Origin: Simplicispira metamorpha
GTDB lineage: Bacteria > Pseudomonadota > Gammaproteobacteria > Burkholderiales > Burkholderiaceae_C
Reading direction: 5' to 3'
DNA length: 64,000 bases
NCBI RefSeq assembly: GCF_004341365.1
Contig: NZ_SLXH01000024.1
Span: 1 to 64,000, forward strand
The notes under the pieces were generated by a model that was given only the letters and a program-made list of their open reading frames with translations, was not told where the DNA came from and made no database searches. This document shows positions 44,950-54,206 of this stretch, piece after piece. Position numbers and translations under genes: made by a program. The stretch's first letter is position 1. Each line of letters begins with the position of its first letter.

Positions 44950-45561
44950 ATGTCCCAACACAGCCAGGACTTCTACCAATTCCAATTCGACGCCAGCTTG
45001 TCGCGCGTGCTCCAGCTGGTGGAGGTGGACGGCCGCAAGACCAAGATCGAAAAAATCACCGGCAACACCTTCGATATCGACACCAACGCCAGCGGTGCCG
45101 TCACCCAAGTGGTGCGCACCGAGGTATCGCGCCAAGGCACCACCGAAGTCAGCATCTACAGCGATGCCAACGGCGATCAGCGCTTTGACAAGACTTTCGA
45201 GATCGAGGTGGCAGGCGCCAGCGCCCGCCAGCTGGAACAGCACCGCTTCACCTTCGACAACGCCGGCAACGTCACCGCCGAGATGGAGCGCAAGGGCAAC
45301 GGCACCTGGAAAACCGAGCGCATCGACGCCAACGAACACTTCAGCCAGATCCAGCTCGATGGCGTGAACTACCTCGTCAAAACCGAGCAAGAGCGCGACG
45401 GCATCGAATTCACGCTGCTGCGCGATGACAACGGCGACGGCATCTGGACGCAGATTGCCGAGGGCGAAACCACCGGCCTGCACATCGACAGCGCCACCGG
45501 CACCATCGACCTGGTGGGCATCCAGGCTTACCTGGCCAGCGCCGACACCATCGTCGGCTGA
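44950..45561 (+). CDS. Hypothetical protein with acidic D-x-N-G-D loops
   Basis: A 203-residue, soluble, acidic protein of repeating beta-like segments. It contains DANGDQRFD (about 73-81) and DDNGDGIWT (about 159-167), which look like EF-hand/dockerin-type calcium loops but without the flanking helices. No signal peptide or TM segment. I do not recognise the family. A strong terminator follows 40 bp after the stop. The similarity between the DNGD-containing stretches suggests an internal duplication. Confidence 0.7.
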   Translation: MSQHSQDFYQFQFDASLSRVLQLVEVDGRKTKIEKITGNTFDIDTNASGAVTQVVRTEVSRQGTTEVSIYSDANGDQRFDKTFEIEVAGASARQLEQHRFTFDNAGNVTAEMERKGNGTWKTERIDANEHFSQIQLDGVNYLVKTEQERDGIEFTLLRDDNGDGIWTQIAEGETTGLHIDSATGTIDLVGIQAYLASADTIVG

Positions 45562-45600
45562 CCGGCCACGGCAGCGGGCCTGGGCGCCCGCACCGCACAC

Positions 45601-45625
45601 GCCCCGGCAGTGCCGGGGCGTTTTT
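45601..45625 (+). terminator. Rho-independent terminator
   Basis: GCCCCGGC (45601-45608), loop AGT, GCCGGGGC (45612-45619), then G and TTTTT (45621-45625). It terminates the hypothetical gene ending at 45561. Confidence 0.85.
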
Positions 45626-45628
45626 GCG

Positions 45629-46762
45629 TCAAAGCCCCCGGCCTTTGACCAGCGCCATGATCTGGCCCGCATCCAGCGTGCTGGCCTTTTGCTGGATTTG
45701 CGGCAGGTACTGCGTCTGCATGTCGCGCGCCGGGCCCAGCAGGCCCTGGTAGGTGGAGCGCAGCACATCGGTGTTCATGCGCCGCCCGCCCGCGTAGTAG
45801 CGCTTGGCCAGCTGCCCCAGCGCGTAGGTGGTGGCAAACGAAAACGCCATGCCCGTGGCCGCGCCCCCCACCTTGCCCATGGTTTTGCCCAGCGCCTTGC
45901 CCATCAGGCCGCCCAGCAGCTTGCGGCCAAACTGCTCGATGTACTGCGAGGTCAGGCCCACACCCGCAGCGGCAATGAACTCCTTGATGTGGCCGGTGTC
46001 CAGCTCCACGCCGTGCGCCTTGCCAATGCCATAGACCATCTTGATTTGCAGCGGAATGATGGCCATCGAGGCCCAGGACTGCGGCAGCAGCTCCAGCGCG
46101 CCGTTCAGGATGGCGTAGTTCAGGATGCTTTTGTCCAGCGCCGCCTCGTCGGGGCCGGGAATGGTGATGACCGGGGCCGCAGGCACAGACGCTGCCGGGG
46201 GCGGCACCGACGCCGCAGCGGGCGCAGGCGCGCGGGTGGCCGCTGCGGTCACGGCGGCGCCCAGGACGGCACCCACACCGGCTGCGGCGGCAGCCGCTGG
46301 TGCGCCCCACTGGGCAAACAGCCCGGCCCCTGGTGCCGGTGCTGCTGCCACAGCAGGGGCCGGGGCTACCGATGCCGCGCTGGTGTAGGCCGCCAGCGCA
46401 TCGGCCTGGGCCTCAAAGGCCTGCACAGCGCCATCCTGCAAGCCCAATTGGCGGCGCAGGTCGTGCAGAAAACGCCGCTCCACTTCGCTTTGGCTGCCAT
46501 CGGCGTCGCACACGCACACGGCCATCTCATAGGCCAGCTGTGCGTGGGCCGGGTCGGTCAGCTGGCGCACCGCATCGGCCAGCGACACGCGCTGGAGCAG
46601 CACGTCCTGGTACAGGCTGGCCAGCGGGTGGGCGCCCTGTGCGTCCGAAAGCGACTCGGCCATGCGCCGGATGGCCTCGCGCTCGCTGTCGGCCTTGTGG
46701 CCATCGGCAAAACCGGCATACAAGGCAATGGTGAGCAAGGCGCGCTGTTGGTCTGCATTCAT
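45629..46762 (-). CDS. TerB-like/DUF697 protein
   Basis: A 377-residue protein: an N-terminal TerB-like helical domain (about 1-115, with ALYAGFADGHKADSERE and VCDADGSQSEVERRFL, acidic metal-site-like residues), an alanine/proline-rich linker (about 125-205), and a C-terminal DUF697-type region (about 210-377) with hydrophobic helices and GMAFSFATTYALGQLAKRYY. TerB domains occur with tellurite-resistance and membrane-associated stress systems. Function unknown. AGGAAA lies about 10 nt before ATG 46762. Confidence 0.78.
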   Translation of the reverse strand: MNADQQRALLTIALYAGFADGHKADSEREAIRRMAESLSDAQGAHPLASLYQDVLLQRVSLADAVRQLTDPAHAQLAYEMAVCVCDADGSQSEVERRFLHDLRRQLGLQDGAVQAFEAQADALAAYTSAASVAPAPAVAAAPAPGAGLFAQWGAPAAAAAAGVGAVLGAAVTAAATRAPAPAAASVPPPAASVPAAPVITIPGPDEAALDKSILNYAILNGALELLPQSWASMAIIPLQIKMVYGIGKAHGVELDTGHIKEFIAAAGVGLTSQYIEQFGRKLLGGLMGKALGKTMGKVGGAATGMAFSFATTYALGQLAKRYYAGGRRMNTDVLRSTYQGLLGPARDMQTQYLPQIQQKASTLDAGQIMALVKGRGL

Positions 46763-46889
46763 GGGAAGGGGTTTCCTGTTCAGAAAAGACGGGGACAAAG
46801 TGTGGCATGGCACCCACCATAGATACCCGGCAGGGCCTGTGGGTTCCCGCGCGCGGCGGCCCGCAGGGGCCAGCGTCACGGTGGCTGGT

Positions 46890-46895
46890 GATAAT
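46890..46895 (+). promoter_or_regulatory. Candidate -10 hexamer (GATAAT) of the NUDIX gene
   Basis: GATAAT is followed by seven bases and the ATG at 46903, again a leaderless spacing. The in-frame ATG at 46894 overlaps the hexamer and so is unlikely. Confidence 0.35.
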
Positions 46896-46902
46896 GCGCG
46901 CC

Positions 46903-47388
46903 ATGCCAAACCGCTGGAAACCCAACGTCACCGTGGCCGCCATCATTGAGCGCGATGGCCGCTTTTTGCTGGTCGAGGAAACCACCACCGACGGGCTCAA
47001 ACTCAACAACCCGGCGGGCCACCTCGACCCCGGCGAATCGCCCGCGCAGGCCTGTGCCCGCGAGGTGCGCGAGGAAACCGCGCACGAGTTCACGCCCACA
47101 GCGCTGGTGGGCGTGTACCTCAACCGCTTCACCAAAACGCGCACCGGCGACGACCTGACCTACCTGCGCTTTGCCTTCACGGGCCAGCTGGGCACGCACC
47201 ACGCCTGGCAGGCGCTGGACGCGGGCATCGTGCGCACCGTGTGGATGACCGCCGACGAAATCCGCGCCTGCCCCGAGCGCCACCGCAGCCCGCTGCTGCT
47301 GCAATGCCTGAACGACTACCTGGCGGGCCAGCGCGCCCCGCTGGAGCTGGTGCATACCGACGTGAGCGTGATGCAGACCGGGCGGTAA
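46903..47388 (+). CDS. NUDIX hydrolase (NudJ-like)
   Basis: A 161-residue NUDIX enzyme. The box G39...E45...REVREE (53-58) is present; the glycine that usually follows EEx is alanine (A60), as in many NudJ-type proteins. NPAGHLDPGES is typical of NudJ, which hydrolyses nucleoside diphosphates/triphosphates and HMP pyrophosphate. It lies divergent from the TerB-like gene and 76 bp upstream of riboflavin synthase. Confidence 0.85.
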   Translation: MPNRWKPNVTVAAIIERDGRFLLVEETTTDGLKLNNPAGHLDPGESPAQACAREVREETAHEFTPTALVGVYLNRFTKTRTGDDLTYLRFAFTGQLGTHHAWQALDAGIVRTVWMTADEIRACPERHRSPLLLQCLNDYLAGQRAPLELVHTDVSVMQTGR

Positions 47389-47464
47389 CGGCGCCCCTGC
47401 GCGCGCCGGGCCGGGTGGCAAAATTGCCAACCCTTCTTCAGCCCCCCTTACCGGAGCCCGCGCC

Positions 47465-48169
47465 ATGTTCACAGGCATCGTCCAAGCCACCGCCACCATC
47501 GCCGCCATCGAGGACCGCGCCGGGCTGCGCACCTTCACGCTGGATTTCCCCGAGGGCTTTTGCCAGGATCTGGCCATTGGCGCCAGTGTGGCCACCGACG
47601 GCGTGTGCCTGACGGTGACGGAAATCCTCTCGCCCACGCAAGCCACGTTCGATGTGATGCTGCAAAGCCTGAACATCACCACGCTGGGCCGCTACGCCGC
47701 AGGCCAGCGCGTGAACGTGGAGCGCGCCGCCAAAGACGGCGCCGAGATTGGCGGCCACCCGCTGTCGGGCCACATCGACTTCACCGGCCAGCTCATCGAG
47801 CGGCGCGTGCTCGACAACAACCTGGTCTGGCGCGTGGCCGTACCGGCAGACTTTCGCAAATACGTGTTTGCCAAGGGCTACATCGCCATCCACGGCGCCA
47901 GCCTCACGGTGTCCGAGGTGAACCGCACCGAGGGCTGGTTCGAGGTCTGGCTGATTCCCGAAACCCGCCGCGCCACGGTGTTTGAGGACAAGCAGGTGGG
48001 CGATGCGCTGAACATCGAAATCGAGCGCAGCACCCAGGTGGTGGTGGACACCGTGCGCGAAGCCGTCCACGAGAGCCTGGGTCGCCTGCGGCCCGTGCTG
48101 GAGGCATTGCTCAAAGAAAAAGGCTTGTCGCTGGACGACTTCATGCCGACACCAGGGGCGGGGCGCTGA
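47465..48169 (+). CDS. ribE: Riboflavin synthase, alpha subunit
   Basis: A 234-residue protein with two similar beta-barrel halves, beginning MFTGIVQ as in riboflavin synthases. The repeated lumazine-binding pattern is visible (GASVATDGVCLTV in the first half; FAKGYIAIHGASLTVSEV in the second), as is GGHPLSGHID. It catalyses dismutation of two 6,7-dimethyl-8-ribityllumazine to riboflavin. It is a little longer than E. coli RibE, with a C-terminal extension. No FMN riboswitch is seen in the 76 bp upstream. Confidence 0.93.
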   Translation: MFTGIVQATATIAAIEDRAGLRTFTLDFPEGFCQDLAIGASVATDGVCLTVTEILSPTQATFDVMLQSLNITTLGRYAAGQRVNVERAAKDGAEIGGHPLSGHIDFTGQLIERRVLDNNLVWRVAVPADFRKYVFAKGYIAIHGASLTVSEVNRTEGWFEVWLIPETRRATVFEDKQVGDALNIEIERSTQVVVDTVREAVHESLGRLRPVLEALLKEKGLSLDDFMPTPGAGR

Positions 48170-48193
48170 AAGGGCGCGCTGCCCCAGCCAGCG

Positions 48194-48850
48194 TTACGGG
48201 GTGGCCGGGTTTGCCAGGCGCATGCAGGCGGCCAGCTGCGTTTGCTGGCCCTTGTCCAGCCAGTCTGCCGCGCCCTCGCGGTCTTCTGCCGAGCGGTTCT
48301 GCCCCAGCTTGAATTTGCCTTCCAGGCGAACGATCTCCACCTCCAGCCCCACGATGGCTGACAGCATCTGCTGGAGGTAGGCAGGCTCTGCATCCCCCAT
48401 CTTCCAGGCACCGGCAGGGTGGGGGGCCATGGCCTGGGCTTGCTGCTCGTGCGTGCGCGTCAGGCGGCCCACCACACCACGCACAAACTTTTCGTCATCG
48501 CGCAGCGCCACCCGGCCATGCACATGCACCACCCGGTAATTCCAGGTGGGCACCTGGCGGTGGGTGGCGTGTTTGCTGGGATACCAGTTGGGCGAGATAT
48601 AGCCCTGCTCGGCCCGGAACACCACCAGCACATCGCCACCCTGCTGCAACTGCTGGCACAGCGGATTGGCCCGCGCCATATGCCCGATCAGCCGGTCTGT
48701 GCCCTCAGGCCCTTGTTGCAGCTCCCACGGAATGTGGTTGGCGTCCAGGCCATCGGGCCCGTGGGTGACCAACATGCCCAAAGGGGCGTGCCGGATCAGG
48801 TCGTAAAGCGCCGCCTGGTCGGTGACGGCGAAATGGGCAGGGTTGTACAT
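48194..48850 (-). CDS. FMN-binding PaiB-like protein
   Basis: A 218-residue protein of the PaiB family (flavin-reductase-like fold). Seen are the N-terminal MYNPAHF, HIPWELQ, and ISPNWYPSKHATHRQVPTWNYRVVHVHG. PaiB is described as a negative regulator in Bacillus; in proteobacteria the exact role is unclear, possibly FMN/haem binding. It is the last gene of the minus-strand tcu-type series, 74 bp after tctC. Confidence 0.85.
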   Translation of the reverse strand: MYNPAHFAVTDQAALYDLIRHAPLGMLVTHGPDGLDANHIPWELQQGPEGTDRLIGHMARANPLCQQLQQGGDVLVVFRAEQGYISPNWYPSKHATHRQVPTWNYRVVHVHGRVALRDDEKFVRGVVGRLTRTHEQQAQAMAPHPAGAWKMGDAEPAYLQQMLSAIVGLEVEIVRLEGKFKLGQNRSAEDREGAADWLDKGQQTQLAACMRLANPATP

Positions 48851-48924
48851 GGCGAACCAAACGGGGTGGTGGTGGAATGCTTGCGCAGCATAGTCCAGCG
48901 GGCGCCTGCCCCCCTGCCATCGAC

Positions 48925-49902
48925 TCAATCCGCCGTGAGCTTGCGCTCCTTGATGATGGTGGCCCACTGGGTGGACTCTTTCTTCATGAAGGCGGTGAGT
49001 TCGGCCCGCGTGGTGGGCTGCGGCGTCAGGCCGTGCTTGTTCAACGCATCTTTCACGCCCGGGTCGTTGAGCACCTTGACGATTTCCTTGTTCCAGCGGT
49101 CCAGCAGTGGCGCGGGCGTTTTGCCGGGGGCCACAAAGGCGTACCAGTTCAGCGCCTCAAACCCCGGAAAACCCGATTCGGCCACGGTGGGGATGTTGGG
49201 CATGTACGCCGGGCGCGTCAGGCCGGTGGTGGCCAGCGGAATCAGCGTGCCCGCTTCCACATGCGGCAGGGCCGTGGGCGGCGCAGCAAAGTACGAGGTG
49301 ATGCGCCCGCCCAGCAGGTCTTGCAGTGCCGGGGCACCGCCCTTGTAGGGCACGTGGGTCATGTCCACGCCCGCGCGCTGGTTGAACAGTTCGCCCGCCA
49401 GGTGCGAGGCCGAACCGGCGCCGGTAGAGGCAAAGTCCACGCTGCCGGGCTTCTTTTTCGAGAGCTGAATGAACTCGGCCAGCGTCTTGGCGCCTGCGCC
49501 TTTGTGTACGACCAGCACGTTGGGGAAGTTGACGCCGCCCGACACCGCCGCCAGGTCTTTGAACGGGTCGTAGGGCAGCTTCATCAGGTGCGGGGCAATG
49601 GTCAACGGGCCAACCGAACCAAACAGCAGCACCGAGCCATCAGCCGCCGCGTTGGCCACGAACTGGTGGGCGATGTTGCCGCCCGCACCGCCCTTGTTGT
49701 CCACCACCACCGACTGGCCAATGTTCTCGCCCAGCTTTTTGGCGATCAGGCGCGCTGCCGCATCGGCTGCACCGCCCGCCGCAAAACCGACCACCAGCGT
49801 GACGGGTTTTTTCGGGGGAAAGTCCTGGGCGCTGGCGGCGCCCGCCAGCAGCAAGGTGGATGCAGCCAGCGCGGTGGCGCGCAGCAACAGGCGTTTGTTC
49901 AT
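48925..49902 (-). CDS. tctC: Tripartite tricarboxylate transporter binding protein (TctC/Bug family)
   Basis: A 325-residue exported protein with a signal peptide ending ASAQ (about 26), then the Bug/TctC pattern (FPPKKPVTLVVGFAAGG, HVPYKGGAPALQDLLGG). Bug proteins bind carboxylates in the periplasm and feed a TctAB membrane unit. No TctA/TctB lies here, so the transport partner must be elsewhere. GAGGAG lies 9 nt before the ATG. It is 63 bp after tcuB, which suggests tricarballylate or a similar tricarboxylate as ligand (inferred). Confidence 0.87.
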   Translation of the reverse strand: MNKRLLLRATALAASTLLLAGAASAQDFPPKKPVTLVVGFAAGGAADAAARLIAKKLGENIGQSVVVDNKGGAGGNIAHQFVANAAADGSVLLFGSVGPLTIAPHLMKLPYDPFKDLAAVSGGVNFPNVLVVHKGAGAKTLAEFIQLSKKKPGSVDFASTGAGSASHLAGELFNQRAGVDMTHVPYKGGAPALQDLLGGRITSYFAAPPTALPHVEAGTLIPLATTGLTRPAYMPNIPTVAESGFPGFEALNWYAFVAPGKTPAPLLDRWNKEIVKVLNDPGVKDALNKHGLTPQPTTRAELTAFMKKESTQWATIIKERKLTAD

Positions 49903-49965
49903 GGGGGGTCTCCTCGTGGGGTGATGGATGGTGGGAAAAAGAAAAAACGTGCTTTCTGCGGGCAC

Positions 49966-51150
49966 TCAATCCGCGCCCAGGCCAATCGGGTTGGGCTGGC
50001 GCTTTTCCACGGCATGGCGGAGCAGCGAGGCGGTGCGGAACACGCCGTGGGCAAACTTGCCGTAGGGCAGCGTGGCAAACAGCGCCATCACCGCGCCCAG
50101 GTGCAGGCACAGCAGCAGCGCCAGGGCGGGTGTGCCCCGGCCCAGCCACAGCGCCAGACCGCTGGCCGACACCAGAAACAGCAGGGCGATAAAGCCCAGG
50201 TCCATGGGTTTTTGTGCGGCATCGCCGTGCAGGGCGTGGCGGGTGCGGTTCAGGTGCCACAGCCCTGCCGTGCCCAGCACCAGCATCACACCGCCCACGG
50301 CGCCCAAGAGCTTGGGCAGGCTGGGCAGGTCGTAGGGCGCGGCCCAGCCGAACACGTAGTGGTACACCGTGCCCACGCTGGTGGCGGCAAAGCACAGCAA
50401 GAAGCCGTAGAAGGTCAGGTGGTGGGCGCGGCGGCGCTTGAGGGTGTAGGCGTCGTCCTCGTTGTGGCAGCCGTCGCCGTGGCCGCCGTCCAGGTACTTC
50501 AGGCGCAGCACGGCATCGGTGGCCTCGGCAGCGGCGGGCGCGCTCACGTCCACGCCGCTGGTGGCGGGTTTGATGTTCTTCCAGAAGCCGCGCACGCCCA
50601 TGCCCAGCGCCAGCACCACAAACAAAAACACCGGCGCAAACAGGCCCACCAGCAGGTTGTGCGGGAACAAACTGTAGAAGTTGCCGCCCAGGTCAGCCCC
50701 CCACAGCGCACCCACGCCACCGCCTTGCAGCACAGCGCCCAGCACCAGAAACAGCGTGAGCGCCGCCACCAGCGCCAGCGACAGCGTCAGCCCCTGGCGC
50801 TGGTAGAGCTGGCCCAGCGCAGGCGGCCAGGCGTAGTCGGCATAGGTCTGGCCGCGCACCTGGGCCATGGACTGCGGGATGTTGACGGCAAACTCGTGCG
50901 GCGGCGCGTACTGGCAGGCGTGCAGGCAGGCGCCGCAGTTGTGGCACAGGTTGGCCAAAAAATGGATGTCGGCCTTGCCAAACTCCAGCCGCCGCGTCAT
51001 GGCCGGGAACACGGCACAAAAGCCCTCGCAGTAGCGGCAGGCGTTGCAGATTTGCAGCTGGCGGGCCACCTCGGTTTCGGGGGCGGACAGCACGATGTCG
51101 CCATTGGCCAGCGCCCGGGCGTCGCGCGTCAGGGCTTCAAGCGTTTGCAT
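49966..51150 (-). CDS. tcuB: Tricarballylate utilization 4Fe-4S protein TcuB
   Basis: A 394-residue membrane redox protein. The N-terminal part has two cysteine clusters ([11 protein letters not shown] about 35-45 and [15 protein letters not shown] about 69-83), followed by six or so TM segments with several histidines. TcuB in Salmonella reoxidises the TcuA flavin and passes electrons to the quinone pool. It overlaps tcuA by 14 bases. Confidence 0.9.
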   Translation of the reverse strand: MQTLEALTRDARALANGDIVLSAPETEVARQLQICNACRYCEGFCAVFPAMTRRLEFGKADIHFLANLCHNCGACLHACQYAPPHEFAVNIPQSMAQVRGQTYADYAWPPALGQLYQRQGLTLSLALVAALTLFLVLGAVLQGGGVGALWGADLGGNFYSLFPHNLLVGLFAPVFLFVVLALGMGVRGFWKNIKPATSGVDVSAPAAAEATDAVLRLKYLDGGHGDGCHNEDDAYTLKRRRAHHLTFYGFLLCFAATSVGTVYHYVFGWAAPYDLPSLPKLLGAVGGVMLVLGTAGLWHLNRTRHALHGDAAQKPMDLGFIALLFLVSASGLALWLGRGTPALALLLCLHLGAVMALFATLPYGKFAHGVFRTASLLRHAVEKRQPNPIGLGAD

Positions 51151-52588
51151 TGTTTGCTCCTTTTTTTGTAGCTAATGGCGCTTTCTGCGCAAGGGCTGGA
51201 GGCTGTTTTGATGCCCAAGCGGCATTGGTGCCCGCAATGCGGCCAAACGCGGTGCCAATGCTCATGCCCACGCCCGCCGTGTAGCCCTTGCCCAGCACGT
51301 TGCCGGCCATCATTTCGCCGGCCACAAACAGGTTGCTGCTGGGCACGTTGTTGAAGCGCACGGCCGCCGTGTCGTCGGTGTGCAGGCCCAGGTAGGTGAA
51401 GGTGACGCCGGGCTTGAGCGCGTAGCCGTAGAACGGCCCCGTGTCGATGGGCCGCGCCCAGTGCGTCTTGGCGGGCGTGACGCCTTCGGTATGGCAATCG
51501 TCCAGCGCGGTGTGGTCGAACGTGCCCACGCGGCAGGCGGCGTTGTAGGCGTTCAGCGAGCGCATGAAGGTGTCCACGGGCAGGCCCAGCTTTTGGGCCA
51601 GCTCGGGCAGCGTGTCGGCTTTGACGCCCGGAAACACCGGTGGCATGAAGCGGCCAATGGCCTTGGCGTCGATGATCGAATAGCCAATCTGCCCCGGCTG
51701 CTGCGCCACCAGGCGGCCCCAGATGGCATAGCGCTTGGGCCAGAAATCTTCGCCCTCGTCGTAAAAGCGTTCGCCGTCGCGGTTCACCACCACGCCCAGC
51801 GACACGCAGTCAATGCGCGTGCAGATGCCGCCGTCGTAGAGCGGCGCGCGCGCGTCGATGGCCACCATGTGCGCCTGCGTGGGGTCGCCGATGCGGTCGG
51901 CGCCGTGGTCATCGAGCAAGTGTTTGAGCAGTACGCCCTTGTTGTAGGCCGTGCCCCGGATCAAAAAGTTGTCGGCGGGCCACTCGCCGCGCTCGTTCTG
52001 GCCCCAGGCCTCGCGCAGCCATTCGCGGTTGGACTCAAAGCCGCCCGCCGCCAGCACGCAGGCTTTGGCGGTGATGCGCTCGCCGTTGCAGTGCGCGGCC
52101 ACAAAGCGGCCCTGCTCCATCTCGATGCGCTCCACGGGCGACTCGTAGCGGATTTGCACACCCAGCTTCTCTGCGCTGCGGTAATAGGCATTGACCAGCG
52201 CCTTGCCCCCGCCCATGAAAAAAGCGTTGGTGCGCGCCACGTGCAGCGCCCCCGACAGCGGCGGCTGAAAATGCACGCCATGGCTGCGCATCCAGTCGCG
52301 GCAATGGCTGGAGGCACGGATGGTCAGGCGCGCCAGGTGCTCGTTGGTCAGGCCGCCGGTCACTTTGAGCAGGTCTTGCCAGTATTCCTCTTCGGGGTAG
52401 GCATCGACCAGCACGTCTTGCGGCGCATCGTGCATGCAGCGCAGGTTGCGCGTGTGGCCGGAGTTACCGCCGCGCCAGGCACGCGGCGCCGCTTCCAGCA
52501 GCAGTACGCTGGCACCGGCCTCGCGGGCCATCAGCGCGGCGCACAGGGCGGCGTTACCGCCACCAATCACCAGTACATCGGGGCTCAT
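51137..52588 (-). CDS. tcuA: FAD-dependent tricarballylate dehydrogenase TcuA
   Basis: A 483-residue flavoprotein of the fumarate-reductase/succinate-dehydrogenase class. N-terminal GGGNAAL with the following [15 protein letters not shown] and, near the C-terminus, [12 protein letters not shown] and [17 protein letters not shown] are seen. TcuA oxidises tricarballylate to cis-aconitate. The last ~23 residues (after AWASK) are encoded by a copy of the interspersed repeat, giving a lysine/alanine-rich tail, and the frame then overlaps tcuB. Confidence 0.9.
   Translation of the reverse strand: MSPDVLVIGGGNAALCAALMAREAGASVLLLEAAPRAWRGGNSGHTRNLRCMHDAPQDVLVDAYPEEEYWQDLLKVTGGLTNEHLARLTIRASSHCRDWMRSHGVHFQPPLSGALHVARTNAFFMGGGKALVNAYYRSAEKLGVQIRYESPVERIEMEQGRFVAAHCNGERITAKACVLAAGGFESNREWLREAWGQNERGEWPADNFLIRGTAYNKGVLLKHLLDDHGADRIGDPTQAHMVAIDARAPLYDGGICTRIDCVSLGVVVNRDGERFYDEGEDFWPKRYAIWGRLVAQQPGQIGYSIIDAKAIGRFMPPVFPGVKADTLPELAQKLGLPVDTFMRSLNAYNAACRVGTFDHTALDDCHTEGVTPAKTHWARPIDTGPFYGYALKPGVTFTYLGLHTDDTAAVRFNNVPSSNLFVAGEMMAGNVLGKGYTAGVGMSIGTAFGRIAGTNAAWASKQPPALAQKAPLATKKGANNANA
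51161..51211 (+). repeat. Interspersed repeat, copy 9, inside the tcuA 3' end
   Basis: TTTTTTTGTAGCTAATGGCGCTTTCTGCGCAAGGGCTGGAGGCTGTTTTGA. It encodes the C-terminal tail of TcuA when read on the minus strand. Confidence 0.7.
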
Positions 52589-52670
52589 GGGCTGTTCTTT
52601 TCATCATTCAGAGGGGTAGCAGAATGTAGAAAGAACGCCGCCGCTTGCGCAGGGGGCCTGCGGGCATGGC

Positions 52671-52691
52671 CCCATCACGGATCGTGATGGG
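52671..52691. promoter_or_regulatory. Inverted repeat between tcuR-like and tcuA genes
   Basis: CCCATCACG (52671-52679), GAT, CGTGATGGG (52683-52691). It begins 1 bp after the LysR gene stop on the minus strand and about 83 bp before the tcuA start. There is no T run, so an operator is as likely as a terminator. Confidence 0.4.
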
Positions 52692-52692
52692 T

Positions 52693-53637
52693 TTAGTGTG
52701 CGGCGGTAGCCAGCCTGGCGCCAATCCACTGGCCCGACTGCACCAGTTCACGCACGCAGTCGGCCAGCACCACGCGCGCGGCCAGGGCGGCGGGCGAGAG
52801 TTCATCGTCCGACAGACTGCACAGCGCGGCGGGCCGGTAGGCCGGGGCATCGGCGATCTCGGCCATGGCAAAGCGCTGCGCGGCGTCGGGGTAGCGGCCC
52901 ACGGCAGCCCAGGGCTGGATGGTGCTGCCCAGGCCCATGTCCACCGCGTCCATCAACAGCGCCAGCGAGTCGATTTCCATGGCCATGCGCGGCGCCACGC
53001 GCGCCTGGGCAAAGGCCGCATCCAGGCGGCTGCGCAGGCCGTGCGGGCCGGTGGGCAGGATCAGCGGCTCATCGCCCAGCTGTGCCAGCGCCACCTTGCC
53101 CGTGAGTGCGGGCGCCTGCGCCGGGTGGCGGGCCGAGCGGATCAAGAACAGGCGCTCTTCCAGCAGCGGCAGCACGCTCCAGCGGCGCGCGGGCTGGGTG
53201 TCGAACAGCACAGCCAGATCGAGCTGGCGCGCGTTGAGCATGTTGGACAGGTGGCCCGACAAGCTGCCCACCATGTGCAGGCGCACGTCGGGGTAGCGCT
53301 GGTGCATGGCGCGCATCAGCGGCACGCCCAGCACCGAGGCCGTGGTGGGCGACAGGCCCACGCTCACCGTGCCCGTCAGCCGCGCCTGCTGCGCCGCGCG
53401 CGCGGCCTGGTCGGCGTGGCGCAGCGCCAACTGCGCCTCGCGGAAAAACGCCAGCCCCGCCTCGGTGGGCACCGCGCCCTTGGCCGTGCGTTGCAGCAGC
53501 CGGGTGGACAGCTCGCCCTCCAGGCGGCTGATCTGCTGGCTCAGGGCCGACTGCACCATGCCCAAATCCAGCGCTGCCCGGCCCATGGAGCCGAGTTCGA
53601 CGATGCGGACAAAGTAGCGGAGTTGGCGCAGTTCCAT
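52693..53637 (-). CDS. tcuR: LysR-family regulator (TcuR-like)
   Basis: A 314-residue LysR regulator beginning MELRQLRYFVRIVELGS, with the HTH running into ALSQQISRLEGEL, and an effector domain with the usual VSVGLSPTTASVLG strand. It is encoded just upstream of tcuA on the same strand, as TcuR is in Salmonella. ATG 53637 gives the canonical family start; the longer frame adds only a few residues. Inducer is inferred to be tricarballylate or a related tricarboxylate. Confidence 0.85.
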   Translation of the reverse strand: MELRQLRYFVRIVELGSMGRAALDLGMVQSALSQQISRLEGELSTRLLQRTAKGAVPTEAGLAFFREAQLALRHADQAARAAQQARLTGTVSVGLSPTTASVLGVPLMRAMHQRYPDVRLHMVGSLSGHLSNMLNARQLDLAVLFDTQPARRWSVLPLLEERLFLIRSARHPAQAPALTGKVALAQLGDEPLILPTGPHGLRSRLDAAFAQARVAPRMAMEIDSLALLMDAVDMGLGSTIQPWAAVGRYPDAAQRFAMAEIADAPAYRPAALCSLSDDELSPAALAARVVLADCVRELVQSGQWIGARLATAAH

Positions 53638-53993
53638 GGGGGGCGATGGTCGCACAATAGGCCAGGCGATTCATGGCCCTTGGCGCAGGGGTCAGGTTCC
53701 CTGGAGAATTCGCCAGCGGTTTGGAGGGGGGAAACCTGGGTTGAATTTGACTGGAGCGGCTCACTCTGCCATGGGGGTTGCAGCTATCGACCCAAAGCGA
53801 CCCTCATCCGCCTCGGCGCGGACGCCTGCTTGCAGCTCCAGAGCGGGCGGTCCATGGCGCGCTCGATCCGCATGCGTCACCTCACCTTTTGTAGCTGAAA
53901 TTCGCAAACCTGCGTCTCGAAGGTCGCGAAGCGCTTGCCCTGCCAGATGGTTTGAATATATGATTCGTAAATGTTTCATATATGGAGAGCGAC
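53638..53993. other. Intergenic region (356 bp) with changed composition
   Basis: Between tcuR and the ParD-like gene. The left part is GC-rich with no clear gene. From about 53930 the sequence becomes A/T-rich (TTTGAATATATGATTCGTAA, then TTTCATATATGG), which could hold the promoter of the ParD-like gene. A minus-strand frame (53761-54057) overlaps the ParD-like start and lacks support. It may be the edge of an inserted segment. Confidence 0.4.
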
Positions 53994-54206
53994 GTGGGCA
54001 TCGTGAATATCGACGACGAATTGCACGATCAGATACGCAAGGCAAGCACCGTCTCATGCCGGTCGATCAACTCGCAAACAGCCTTCTGGATCAAGGTTGG
54101 CATGTTGTGCGAAATGAATCCGACGCTGAGTTTCAATGAGATAGCCACCCGTGAACTGAAAGGCGCAGGCGTCGCGCCGCAAGCCGTCAAGGTGGCTTCG
54201 ACGTGA
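53994..54206 (+). CDS. ParD-like antitoxin-family protein
   Basis: A 70-residue protein starting at GTG 53994 (GGAG 6 nt upstream), beginning MGIVNIDDELH. The pattern IRKASTVSCRSINSQTAFWIKVGMLCEMNPTLSFNEIATREL is typical of the ParD-like family, which resembles ribbon-helix-helix antitoxins. Its TGA overlaps the ATG of the methionine aminopeptidase gene by four bases, so the two are co-translated. ATG 53982 is in frame and would add four residues. It may repress its own operon; the A/T-rich upstream repeats could be the site. Confidence 0.75.
   Translation: MGIVNIDDELHDQIRKASTVSCRSINSQTAFWIKVGMLCEMNPTLSFNEIATRELKGAGVAPQAVKVAST

Noticed and set aside
53761-54057. 98-codon minus-strand frame
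   Set aside because: Overlaps the well-supported ParD-like start and the A/T-rich upstream region; no family resemblance.
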